This document shows positions 8,961-17,512 of a DNA stretch of 64,000 nucleotides, piece by piece (within the stretch, counting starts at the first letter, position 1; the number at the start of each line of letters is the position of its first letter). The position numbers and the translations under genes are program-made. Under the pieces are notes generated by a model. That model was not told the DNA's origin, ran no database searches, and worked only from the letters and a program-made list of their open reading frames with translations. This stretch comes from Shewanella sp. Isolate11 (GTDB taxonomy: Bacteria; Pseudomonadota; Gammaproteobacteria; Enterobacterales; Shewanellaceae), in contig NZ_JAKEVF010000005.1 of assembly GCF_022398315.1 (NCBI RefSeq), positions 169,821 to 233,820 on the forward strand, read 5' to 3'.

Positions 8961-10748
8961 TTAATCTTCACCACACAATGTTCGCCATTGTTCCGTTGCC
9001 AAAGGATCACCATTACGATAACCAATATAACAATTGAGCTTTTGGGTAACATCACTCTGGGCCGCAGATTCGAGACTCGCTGGCACCTCGATAAGATGTA
9101 AGCCCCCCTGCACGGCACAGCTAGCTAAGATATCGACAAATTGATTGGTCGTTTCACATAAATGCCCTTGACCACCATAAGCCTGGACTAAGAGTTTAGG
9201 ATCGAAAGCTTGATGATTACAGGCATAGATAGGCGCGTCACCCGCTTTCCCTAGATGGAAAATGTTATTACGCATATAAACGATCACCAGATTTGCCGCC
9301 TGCTTTTGCAGATTGATCAACTCATTAGCCTGAAAATTGAAACCACCATCACCGGTCAACACCACAATCGTTTGCTCGCTACCCAGTTCTGCCAGTTGGT
9401 CGGCAACCGCGCGGGCATAGGGCAAACTTGTCCCCATGGCCGCATACCAAGGATTAGCCAGATAACTACGGCCAATATCACTGGCGAAGGTGGTTAATTC
9501 AAAACTGGCGAACAGGGAATTACCTACCTCAGGAACAAATACAAAATTTCGGCCACTAGCTTGCTGTGCCTGATTAATACATGCGGCAAGTTGACGATAA
9601 CCCAGCTCGCCCTCCTCAACTAAAACCTTAGACGATTGGGGTAAAGGCTGAAACTGGGCTAGCGAAATAGGCTCAGCAAGCAGCAAATCCATCACGGCCT
9701 CAATATCGGTTTCCCACTGAGCCGTACCCTTGAGCATGGTCTTGTTTTCATGGTTATCAATAGCATGAGTCTGGCTGCCAAAGGCATTATTGGTATCCGA
9801 AGGGAAAATTGCCGTGCCGAGTTCAAGCACATAATCGGCGCTTGCTTCGATATAATCCTGATGAGCAAGCTGACTAAATACGCCGTTATAACTGCCAAGA
9901 CAAAGCGGATCGGCTTCATCGAGCATGCCCTTACCGAACCAAGTTGTGGCATAAGGCAAATGGTGTTGCTGACAGAAATGGACAATTTTATCCAGCAGCG
10001 ACGGATTTAACCTAAGCTTCTCGCCCAGAAAAACCAATGGCGCTTTAGCTGAAGCCAACTTAGCGCGAATTTGCAGCGCAATAGCTTCTGCGCCGCACAG
10101 ATTAAGCGTCTGCGGTTTAAGCTCATTGGGGCAACGGGGTAAACGCAATGCCTGAGTTGGCTGGCCGATAAGGTCCCGTGGAATTTCAATATAAACAGGC
10201 TGGCGATTCACAAACGCATGGGTCAATAACTGCAAAAACTGCTCGGCGGCAATATTAGGCTGCCCGCTGTGTCGTTGCCCTTGTAAACGCTCGGCGCGAA
10301 CGCCTAAGGCTTTAAAGGCATTCAGGGCTGCATCAAGATCCGTATGCCAAGCCGTATGAGGATGCACAGAATGATGCAATGCCTGACTGTTAATTTCGGC
10401 TTCTCCCGGCGCTCCCGATATAAACACCACAGGCAAACATTCGGTTCTGGCCAAAGCCGCCGCCGATGTGCAGGGTAAACTGCCCACGGTATAAGTCGTC
10501 ATACACACACCGAGTGCATTTAACTCGGCCTGAGCACAGGCACTGAACCCCGCGTGCATTTCATTACTCGATGGCAATACCGCCAGCCGTTTATCAAGAG
10601 CATTAATCAGATTAGCAACAAAGTCGCCGCCCACACCGTAGACACGCTTTACCCCAAAAAAACACAATAACTCACTAATACTGTCTCCCAGCAGGGGCAG
10701 CTGCGCGCTATACTCGGCACCAAAATTTGATTCAATAGAAACTGACAC
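8961..10748 (-). CDS. Thiamine pyrophosphate-dependent 2-keto acid decarboxylase-like enzyme
   Basis: A 595-residue member of the pyruvate/indolepyruvate/phenylpyruvate decarboxylase family. The N-terminal pyrimidine-binding domain carries the catalytic-Glu region (PSSNEMHAGFSA near residue 60). The C-terminal domain has the TPP motif starting at GDGGFNFQ near residue 480 and ending in RNN about 30 residues later. The start is a GTG with a weak GAGAG upstream. The substrate is not evident; non-oxidative decarboxylation of a 2-keto acid is the family role. It is on the same strand as tex, 127 bases upstream, with a hairpin between, so cotranscription is uncertain. Confidence 0.8.
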   Translation of the reverse strand: MSVSIESNFGAEYSAQLPLLGDSISELLCFFGVKRVYGVGGDFVANLINALDKRLAVLPSSNEMHAGFSACAQAELNALGVCMTTYTVGSLPCTSAAALARTECLPVVFISGAPGEAEINSQALHHSVHPHTAWHTDLDAALNAFKALGVRAERLQGQRHSGQPNIAAEQFLQLLTHAFVNRQPVYIEIPRDLIGQPTQALRLPRCPNELKPQTLNLCGAEAIALQIRAKLASAKAPLVFLGEKLRLNPSLLDKIVHFCQQHHLPYATTWFGKGMLDEADPLCLGSYNGVFSQLAHQDYIEASADYVLELGTAIFPSDTNNAFGSQTHAIDNHENKTMLKGTAQWETDIEAVMDLLLAEPISLAQFQPLPQSSKVLVEEGELGYRQLAACINQAQQASGRNFVFVPEVGNSLFASFELTTFASDIGRSYLANPWYAAMGTSLPYARAVADQLAELGSEQTIVVLTGDGGFNFQANELINLQKQAANLVIVYMRNNIFHLGKAGDAPIYACNHQAFDPKLLVQAYGGQGHLCETTNQFVDILASCAVQGGLHLIEVPASLESAAQSDVTQKLNCYIGYRNGDPLATEQWRTLCGED

Positions 10749-11043
10749 GTTAGGCTCTCAAATAACAAAAAGTACAACTAGCCTAAAGTGAGTCATTTCA
10801 GCGGACTTTGATCGAGATCATTAAGCAGAAATTAGCCTCTCGACCACAAATGAAAAACTATCGTTACAGCGAACACAGATAAAAACAATAATCTTTAAAT
10901 TCAGAAGATTAAGAAAATAAATGTCGTAACCAACGGCTTACATACTCAGATTCAATGTCCCGATATTGGCTGTTAGCTTAATTAAACGTATATTTAGTGA
11001 AACATCTAGGCCATGTTCGCCAATAACCAGCGGAAAACCAAAG

Positions 11044-11535
11044 TTGAAAACCAATCTCATCACCCGTGAAGGGTTTGAAAAACTCAATAAAGAGCTTAAT
11101 TACCTTTGGCGGGAATATAGACCAGAAATCACCAAAAAAGTGACCTGGGCTGCCAGTCTGGGCGACCGTTCAGAGAATGCAGATTACAAGGAAAACAAGC
11201 GCTTATTAAGACAAATAGATTCACGTGTACGGTTTCTCAGAAAGCGTATCGAGGCGATTAAAGTTATCGAATATTCACCAGAGCAAGATGGCAAAGTCTT
11301 CTTTGGCGCTTGGGTTGAAATAGAAAACGATAATGGTGACACCAAACGTTTTCGTATCGTTGGTCCCGATGAAATTTATGGCAGAAATGACTATATCTCT
11401 ATCGACGCCCCCATGGCGCGGGCGCTGCTGAAAAAAGAGGTCGATGATGAAGCTGTAGTCGCGACCCCTGTCGGAAAACAGACTTGGTATATTAACGCTA
11501 TCTCCTATTCAAGCCCTGCAGCAGATAGTGAATAA
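11044..11535 (+). CDS. greB: Transcription elongation factor GreB
   Basis: GreB enters the RNA polymerase secondary channel and stimulates cleavage of backtracked RNA. The coiled coil carries WAASLGDRSENADY, with the acidic tip residues expected for GreB, near residue 37, followed by the FKBP-like domain with FFGAWVEIEN and DYISIDAPMARALL. The start is taken as the TTG at 11044 (163 aa, close to the 158 of E. coli) because similarity begins at KTNLITREGF. The open frame extends upstream to a TTG at 10966 with no family-like sequence. The ribosome site is weak, so the start is tentative. Confidence 0.93.
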   Translation: MKTNLITREGFEKLNKELNYLWREYRPEITKKVTWAASLGDRSENADYKENKRLLRQIDSRVRFLRKRIEAIKVIEYSPEQDGKVFFGAWVEIENDNGDTKRFRIVGPDEIYGRNDYISIDAPMARALLKKEVDDEAVVATPVGKQTWYINAISYSSPAADSE

Positions 11536-11807
11536 CCGACTTTAATCCATAACAACTCGACACGCCTCAAAATCCTCTGTCAGATTCTCGATGCAGATAT
11601 CTTCTGAGCCACAGCAGGATATCTCAACCTCAATCTTTAACTATCTAACAGCAATACAATCAGAGAGTTAAATTCTCCGATTGTTAGCTGGTTAGAAACC
11701 ATTAAAAAGACTATCTTTTAAACATCAACCTCTGTTTAATTTTCGCGCTCACCTTGGTGAGCCGCTGCTATTCCTTATCCAAAGAGGCTGACTCAAGGAT
11801 GTGCCCT

Positions 11808-13244
11808 ATGCAGATGACCCTCTCTTTTCTCGGTGCAGCGCAAGAGGTGACAGGCTCTTGCCATCTACTCAATATTCAAGGTCGCGAGGTGTTACTCGAT
11901 TGCGGCATGATCCAAGGGGGAAAGTCTGATGCTTTACGTAATCACGAACCTTTCGCCTTCGACCCCAAGGCTATCCATGCCGTAGTGCTAAGCCACGCCC
12001 ATATCGATCATTCTGGCCGCTTGCCATTACTGGTCAAATCCGGTTTTAGCGGCCCCATCTATACCCATAAGGCAACTGTCGAACTGTGTGAGGTCATGCT
12101 GAAAGACGCCGCTATGCTGCAAGTCAGAGATGTGGAGCGATTAAATAAGAAACGCCTAAAAAATCACTTAGAACCTCTAGAACCCTTGTTTGACGAAACC
12201 GATGTTGATCAAGTCATACAGCAATTTGTACCATTGGAATACGGTCAACATCAACAAATCGTCCCATCCCTCACCGCCTGCCTTTCTGACGCTGGACATA
12301 TCCTAGGCTCGGCCATTGTCGAATTATGGATGGGTGAAGCTGACGAGCGTAAAAAACTGGTATTCAGTGGTGATTTAGGCCGAGCGGGAATGCCGATCCT
12401 CGATGATCCCAGCTTGATATCTGAGGCAGACCTTGTGCTCATGGAAAGCACATACGGCGACCGATTACACCGCAGTTGGCAAGCCACCTTAGAAGAATTA
12501 AAAGCCATCTTCTCTACCACCATTCGGTCCAGCCGCGGCAATATTTTATTGCCCGCCTTTTCAGTGGGACGCGCTCAAGAGCTGCTCTATCTGTTTCACC
12601 TTTATGCAAAAGAGTGGGAGCTGTCCAAATGGCGGATCTGCCTCGACAGCCCAATGGCGATAAAGGCTACCCAGATTTATGTGGCTAATTATCAACTGAT
12701 GGATGAAGACTTTAAACGCTTTACCCGCATGTCGCCGGGTAAACACCCACTACTTTCTAATGTCGATTTTATCGATACCACTCAAGAGTCGATGGAACTC
12801 AATGCCATTCATCAAGGCTTAATCATCATTGCGGGCAGTGGCATGTGTAATGGAGGTCGGATCCGCAGCCATCTTGAACATAATCTGGCGAATCCACAAT
12901 CCGATGTAATTATCTGTGGTTTCCAAGCGCTCGGTACGCCCGGAAGGTTACTGGTCGATGGCGCCGAGTCACTGACGATACACGGTAACTCAATTAACGT
13001 CGCCGCTCGTATTCATACCGTGGGCGGCCTGTCGGCACACGCCGATCAGCAAGAGCTGCTGCATTGGTACCGCCAATTTAAATCGGCGCCGCCGCTTATT
13101 TTGGTTCATGGGGAAATTGAAGCACAGAAGATACTGTTGTCGAAACTCACTCAGGAGCAATCACCGGCGCCACATGTGGTCATTGCCGAACGTGGCGACA
13201 CGCTGGATCTCACCGCGCTGCCAGAATTAGTCTGGTTGCCATAA
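11808..13244 (+). CDS. MBL-fold beta-CASP RNA-processing-type hydrolase
   Basis: A CPSF73/YsdI-type metallo-beta-lactamase protein, probably an RNA endo- or exonuclease. The zinc motif HAHIDHSGRLP is near residue 64, further metal ligands lie in SDAGHILGS and SGDLGR, the beta-CASP region holds SGMCNGGRI, and the C-terminal RMMBL part has LSAHADQQE and LVHGE. The ATG at 11808 (478 aa) is chosen because AAGGA lies 9 bases upstream; upstream in-frame TTG/GTG codons lack a site. The RNA target is unknown. It is the last core gene before the mobile patch. Confidence 0.85.
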   Translation: MQMTLSFLGAAQEVTGSCHLLNIQGREVLLDCGMIQGGKSDALRNHEPFAFDPKAIHAVVLSHAHIDHSGRLPLLVKSGFSGPIYTHKATVELCEVMLKDAAMLQVRDVERLNKKRLKNHLEPLEPLFDETDVDQVIQQFVPLEYGQHQQIVPSLTACLSDAGHILGSAIVELWMGEADERKKLVFSGDLGRAGMPILDDPSLISEADLVLMESTYGDRLHRSWQATLEELKAIFSTTIRSSRGNILLPAFSVGRAQELLYLFHLYAKEWELSKWRICLDSPMAIKATQIYVANYQLMDEDFKRFTRMSPGKHPLLSNVDFIDTTQESMELNAIHQGLIIIAGSGMCNGGRIRSHLEHNLANPQSDVIICGFQALGTPGRLLVDGAESLTIHGNSINVAARIHTVGGLSAHADQQELLHWYRQFKSAPPLILVHGEIEAQKILLSKLTQEQSPAPHVVIAERGDTLDLTALPELVWLP

Positions 13245-13342
13245 GCTGACATTTAAAGATATCTGATGTTAAATCACTTTTGGACATTTGTGAGTTAGAA
13301 CTTTAGCTCTATAGATGTGAGTTTCAGAATAATATTTCTATG

Positions 13343-13443
13343 GGCTAACGCCGTTTTAAAAGGCACAATTAAAGCTGGCTAAAACAAGCGACGAAGGAGC
13401 AAAGCCAGCTTTAATTGCGTCCTTTTTTAAAGCCTTGTTATGC
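13343..13443 (-). repeat. Integron attC site (59-base element)
   Basis: Read on the minus strand, the site starts GCATAACAAGGC and ends GGCGTTAGCC. Between them are two long imperfect complementary arms (13343-13379 and 13404-13443) that fold into a hairpin with a 24-base loop, with unpaired bases that give the strand asymmetry expected of attC. It starts 2 bases beyond the stop codon of the minus-strand gene, the classic position in a gene cassette. R'-type core GTTAGCC and R''-type core GCATAAC are visible. Confidence 0.75.
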
Positions 13444-13869
13444 GTTTATAGCAACTCTAGAATTTCGCCGTGTCTATGATAGCCCCAAACCCTTACTCCT
13501 GAGTTTATTACTGACACTTTAACATTATGCTCATTGCAAATTTCTAATATTGCCTTAGTTACATCCACTATTTCGGGTTCTAGTAACTTACCAATATCAC
13601 GTTTAATTATTGTAATTACATCGACATATTCAATGGCTATAAAGTTACCCCAAATTTGCTGTAATTCAGGTGTGAATTCATAGCTAGTCTCATGGTCAGG
13701 GAACATTGAACCATCAATGTAATGCGCCTTATATTGGATCATCTCCTCAATTAGGTTTAGTTCACTAAAGAGAGCATTCCATTTAGTATTATTCATCAAA
13801 CCAATGAGTCGTTCTTTTTCAATAATCTCTGTAAATTTAGAAATAACCCAATCTCCAAATGACGCATAA
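13349..13869 (-). mobile_element. Single integron gene cassette (gene plus attC)
   Basis: On the minus strand the cassette would begin TTATGC (13869-13864), after a G at 13870, and end at the G of GTTAGCC (13349). The 5' TTATGC plus the preceding G is the exact complement of the R'' box GCATAAC of the cassette's own attC, which is the signature of an excisable cassette inserted at a G/TT point. No integrase and no second attC are visible, so this looks like a lone insertion at a secondary site. Removing it would leave a continuous ...AAGCTG/TTAGCCC... target. Confidence 0.7.
13446..13796 (-). CDS. Cassette-borne hypothetical protein (possibly DUF6678-like)
   Basis: A 116-residue soluble, acidic protein beginning MNNTKWNALFSELN if the ATG at 13796 is used. 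The KW near the N-terminus and the VRVWGYHRHG segment near the C-terminus recall the DUF6678 family; this is from memory and not verified. The frame stays open upstream, and ISKFTEIIEKERLIGL looks protein-like. A GGAG site lies 8 bases before an ATT at 13844, so a non-standard start or a lost ATG is possible. No function can be given. It is the only gene of the integron cassette and its stop abuts the attC. Confidence 0.6.
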   Translation of the reverse strand: MNNTKWNALFSELNLIEEMIQYKAHYIDGSMFPDHETSYEFTPELQQIWGNFIAIEYVDVITIIKRDIGKLLEPEIVDVTKAILEICNEHNVKVSVINSGVRVWGYHRHGEILELL

Positions 13870-13884
13870 CAGCTTATTAGTGAG

Positions 13885-13907
13885 ACCTTGCAAGGTACGC
13901 TACCTTG
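13885..13907. promoter_or_regulatory. Overlapping palindromes before the 101-aa ORF
   Basis: A perfect 12-bp palindrome ACCTTGCAAGGT is followed at once by CAAGGTA-CGC-TACCTTG, giving three alternating half-sites. They lie 6 bases before the TAGGAGG ribosome site of the ORF at 13926. This could be an operator or an mRNA hairpin. Confidence 0.45.
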
Positions 13908-13925
13908 TAAGATAGGAGGCCAAGC

Positions 13926-14231
13926 ATGTATAGACACACTAGTAAGACTCAAAAAAATTATCGTAAATCATACAGTAAAGTAAATGCTGCTTCAGCACAA
14001 TACGAACAGCACGATGTATCTGTGCAACGCATTCCTGAGCTTCGTAGAGTGATTGAAATTACCGATTACGACAATGGTTTACCGACTACGCACACGTTAG
14101 AGTTATATAAAACCAATCGTATTGACTGCTACAGAGTAATAGTCGATGGCAAGCTTTGGAAAAAGCGTATTGGCTGGAGCAACATTCTTGCAGGCATTAG
14201 AAAAGCACAACCAAGATTAGGTAGAGGGTAA
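13926..14231 (+). CDS. Small basic hypothetical protein
   Basis: A 101-residue, strongly basic protein of unknown function. TAGGAGG sits 6 bases before the ATG, an unusually good ribosome site that supports expression. The N-terminus is rich in Lys, Ser and Tyr; the middle has VIEITDYDNGLPTTHTLELY, which predicts beta strands, and the C-terminus ends in a basic GIRKAQPRLGRG tail. Recognised domains are lacking. It lies between an integron cassette and a decayed insertion sequence, so it is probably accessory DNA. A DNA- or RNA-binding role is only a guess from charge. Confidence 0.55.
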   Translation: MYRHTSKTQKNYRKSYSKVNAASAQYEQHDVSVQRIPELRRVIEITDYDNGLPTTHTLELYKTNRIDCYRVIVDGKLWKKRIGWSNILAGIRKAQPRLGRG

Positions 14232-14306
14232 GTGTCCGTTACTCGCTCAAAGCCATCCTTAAAATAATTACGTTAACAAACTTTGGGGCAAAGACGTGCT
14301 AGCAGC

Positions 14307-15050
14307 GGCTTTGTTTCCTAAATCGATGGAACTAAATCTGTAACGAGTGATCAGATCGGCATCATTCACAGTCCACTAATCAACCGTGCCAAAGCCTCGC
14401 TATAAGACAACCAACTGGAAACATTACAATCAAGCCTTGATTAACCGTGGTTCATTGACCTTCTGGATTGACGAGGATGCTATCGCCCAGTGGAAAGCCA
14501 AGGCCGAGCAACCAAGGAAAGGTCGCCCACCCGTATTTAGCGACTTAGCCATTACCACCGCGCTGATGGTTAAACGTGTTTTCTCTATGCCACTTCGAGC
14601 GTTACAAGGCTTTATCAACTCGGTGTTTAAACTGGCTGATATTCCGCTTTCGTGCCCACATTACACTTGCATCAGCAAACGAGCTAAAACCGTCAAGATT
14701 GCTTTTAAAACCAAGACTCGTGACACCATTGAGCACTTGGCTATCGACTCAACAGGCTTAAAGGTTTATGGCGAAAGTGAGTGGAAAGTAAAGAAACATG
14801 GTACAGATGGTAAGCGCCGAGTGTGACATAAACTGCATATTGCCGTTGATACACATAGCCACGAAATTATTGCCGCAGAACTGAGTTTATCCAGTGTGAC
14901 TGACGCTGAAGTGATGCCGAATTTGCTCAAGCAAACCCATCGAAAAATCCGCAGTATTTCAGGTGATGGATCTTACGACACGAGACCCTGTCACGATGCC
15001 GTTCGTAGAAAACGGGCTTTGTTCGCTGAATCGATTTAGGAAACAAAGCC
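14307..15050 (+). mobile_element. Internally deleted IS5-family (IS903-like) insertion sequence
   Basis: Bounded by perfect 21-bp inverted repeats (14307-14327, starting GGCTTTGTTTCC, and 15030-15050). The length of 744 bp is about 300 less than typical IS903-group elements, and the missing part corresponds to the 3' end of the transposase. No target duplication is visible (GCTAGCAGC on the left, ATTGTGAGC on the right). A second, imperfect copy of the IR start (GGCTTTGTTCGC at 15015) lies just inside the right end, perhaps a trace of the deletion event. Confidence 0.85.
14386..15039 (+). pseudogene. IS5-family transposase remnant
   Basis: The frame from the ATG at 14386 reads a typical IS903-type N-terminus (MPKPRYKTTNWKHYNQALIN, RGRPPVFSDLAITTALMVKR, then LAIDSTGLKVYGESEWKVKK with the first DDE Asp). 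It is stopped after GTDGKRRV by a TGA at 14824 where relatives usually have Trp. The same frame then continues HKLHIAVDTHSHEIIAAEL and SGDGSYDTRPCH, including the second DDE Asp, until the coding region is cut off at the right end. It is inactive by both a stop and a 3' truncation; the third catalytic residue is missing. Confidence 0.85.
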
Positions 15051-15185
15051 ATTGTGAGCTTCAAATTAATATTTCTCTATAGGTATTAGTGCGTTGCGAA
15101 CAAATGTGACCCGTCAATACAAATATTGTGGTTATAACATACTTAGACAGATTTCAAATATGTACTTTCGAATCGTAATCTCCGC

Positions 15186-15214
15186 TTGCATGTAAACGTT
15201 TACATCAATATATC
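15186..15214 (+). promoter_or_regulatory. Promoter with LacI-type operator for the glycan locus
   Basis: ATGTAAACGTTTACAT (15190-15205) is a perfect 16-bp palindrome with the central CG typical of LacI/GalR-family operators. It lies between a possible -35 (TTGCAT, 15186) and -10 (TATATC, 15209) with 17-bp spacing, about 100 bases before the first glycoside hydrolase gene. The LacI-type gene at 23045 is the obvious candidate regulator. Confidence 0.75.
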
Positions 15215-15310
15215 ATACAAAAGGTGTTTGGTTGATGTTGCCGTCTAACCATTTGAGATGTTGCGGCTTAATAAGCCAAATCTTCCATTTATTGTTATGA
15301 GTATTTGCTG

Positions 15311-17485
15311 ATGAAACGTTCTTCGCTGTGCTTGAGTTTGTTTATTCCGTTGCTGTTAGTGCTAACAAGCTGTGCCAATAATCACGCTCAGCCGGTTTAC
15401 GCTGGTTACCTGTTTAGCTACTTCAGTGGCAATGGGGAAGGAGAAGAGCAGGTACATTTTGCCCTTAGCGCAGATGGATTTAACTTTCGAGCATTAAATC
15501 ATAATCAAGCTGTGCTGGATTCTGCTGTTATTAGTCGCTCGGGCGGTGTGCGCGATCCGCATTTGTTACGTGGTGAAGATGGTCGTTTTTATATGGTGCT
15601 GACTGACCTACACGTACCAACAATGGGCTGGCAGAACACCGCGATGGTGATGTTAACATCGAAAGATTTGATTCATTGGCACCACAGTGTGGTGGATATT
15701 CCAGAGACTTTTCCGCAGCAGTTTGGCGATGTGAATCGTGTCTGGGCACCGCAAACCATATACGACGAACAAGCCAAGCGTTATATGGTGTATTTCAGTA
15801 TGCGCCAAGATAACGATTCTGACATTATCTATTATGCCTATGCAAATGATGATTTTTCAGGATTAATCAGTGCACCTAAACAGCTGTATTTCCCGCCTAA
15901 GTGGGCGCAGAGCAAAGCCTCAATTGATGGTGACATTGTTAAAAAAGACGGCAAATTCTATCTGTTCCATAAATCTGAAGATGGTCAACCGGGGATTAAG
16001 CTGGCGGTGTCTCATCAGCTTACCAAAGGTTACCAATTACTCAGTAGTGACCGTGTTGACCGTGAAACCAATCCAGTAGAAGGCAGTGGCACTTTCAAAT
16101 TGATAGACCGTGATGAATATATGCTGATGTATGACGTTTACACTCGCGGCCAATATCAATTCACCACCAGTCGCGATCTCAAACATTTCTCTGTGGTTGA
16201 TAACGATGTCAGTATGAATTTTCATCCGCGCCATGGCAGTGTTATTCCGGTAACGCAAGCTGAAATTGATGCCTTGGTGAATAAATGGGGCAGCTTTGAT
16301 GGCGCTATTGCATCATCAACGTCACCTTTGGTCAATAAGATGAATATCGTGGTAGATGATGCGGCGCGCACGGTGTATTTACCGCTGAAAGATAGTGCTG
16401 ATTTGGCCGCATTCGATCCTAAATTTTTAATGTCGCCAGGCGCAAAGATTGCACCTTTAGGCCCACAGAATTTTAGCCTCGGGGCTGTAACTTACCAAGT
16501 CAGCGTCAACGGCCAGCAACGTGAATATAAGGTAACGGCTGCTGTTGTGCATAATCCGATTATCGGCGGCTACTACGCTGATCCTGAAGTTATCTATTCG
16601 CATAAATTGCAGAAGTATTTTCTCTATCCCACTAGTGACGGCTTCACCGGGTGGTCAGGTAGTTACTTTGAAACGTTCTCCAGCAATGACTTAGTCCATT
16701 GGCATAACGAAGGCAAAATTCTGCAGTTAAGCAAAGATGTCAGTTGGGCGGACAGTCGCGCGTGGGCACCGACGGCCGTTGAAGTAAAGCAAGCACAAGG
16801 ATATCGCTATTATTACTATTTCTCAGCAGGACAAAAAATTGGGGTGGCGAGCAGTGATAATCCGCAAGGTCCGTTTGTTGACTCAGGCAAACCGCTGATT
16901 GACCAACTACCTCAAGGTGTCGCTGGCGGTCAGCAAATTGATCCCGATGTTTTCACCGACCCAGTTAGCGGTAAACATTATTTGTATTGGGGTAACGGTT
17001 ATATGGCTGTCGCAGAACTGAGTGACGACATGCTTAGCCTCAAACCTGGCACCACCAAATTGCTAACCCCAGACGCAACATATCGCGAAGGTACCGAAGT
17101 GTTTTATCGCAACGGTACTTACTACTTTATGTGGTCGGAAAACGACACCCGCGATCCAAGTTATCGTGTCCGATACGCTACCGCTAAATCGCCGCTTGGC
17201 CCATTAACAGTCCCACAAAATAACTTAGTGATCGAGCAGGATGCTACGCAGGGGATCTTTGCTACAGGCCATAACGCAGTCATCCAACAACCGGGGACCA
17301 ATAACTGGTTCATAGTTTACCACCGCTTCAGTCGTCCACACGGTATCACCATGGGTAAAGCAGCGGGTTATCACCGAGAAGTGTGTATCGACGCGCTGCG
17401 CTTTAACGCAGATGGCAGCGTTCAAGAAGTTAAACCATCACTCACGGGTATTGCACCAGCAATCCCAGTACACCTGAACAAGTAA
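15311..17485 (+). CDS. Lipoprotein with two GH43-type glycosidase domains
   Basis: A 724-residue predicted lipoprotein (Lys-Arg start, hydrophobic stretch, lipobox LTSC near residue 22; the next residue is Ala, which favours the outer membrane). Residues about 30-340 form a GH43-like five-bladed propeller with VRDPHLL, RVWAPQ and SIDGDIV motifs. Residues about 410-705 form a second, clearer GH43 domain with Asp in YYADPEV (near 420), Asp in QIDPDVF (near 543) and Glu in YREGTEVF (near 592). GH43 enzymes cleave arabinan, xylan or galactan side chains. The ATG at 15311 is preferred over the TTG 6 bases upstream. First gene of a four-gene cluster. Confidence 0.85.
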   Translation: MKRSSLCLSLFIPLLLVLTSCANNHAQPVYAGYLFSYFSGNGEGEEQVHFALSADGFNFRALNHNQAVLDSAVISRSGGVRDPHLLRGEDGRFYMVLTDLHVPTMGWQNTAMVMLTSKDLIHWHHSVVDIPETFPQQFGDVNRVWAPQTIYDEQAKRYMVYFSMRQDNDSDIIYYAYANDDFSGLISAPKQLYFPPKWAQSKASIDGDIVKKDGKFYLFHKSEDGQPGIKLAVSHQLTKGYQLLSSDRVDRETNPVEGSGTFKLIDRDEYMLMYDVYTRGQYQFTTSRDLKHFSVVDNDVSMNFHPRHGSVIPVTQAEIDALVNKWGSFDGAIASSTSPLVNKMNIVVDDAARTVYLPLKDSADLAAFDPKFLMSPGAKIAPLGPQNFSLGAVTYQVSVNGQQREYKVTAAVVHNPIIGGYYADPEVIYSHKLQKYFLYPTSDGFTGWSGSYFETFSSNDLVHWHNEGKILQLSKDVSWADSRAWAPTAVEVKQAQGYRYYYYFSAGQKIGVASSDNPQGPFVDSGKPLIDQLPQGVAGGQQIDPDVFTDPVSGKHYLYWGNGYMAVAELSDDMLSLKPGTTKLLTPDATYREGTEVFYRNGTYYFMWSENDTRDPSYRVRYATAKSPLGPLTVPQNNLVIEQDATQGIFATGHNAVIQQPGTNNWFIVYHRFSRPHGITMGKAAGYHREVCIDALRFNADGSVQEVKPSLTGIAPAIPVHLNK

Positions 17486-17512
17486 ATGGAACCGATTAAG
17501 TAGGGAATGACT

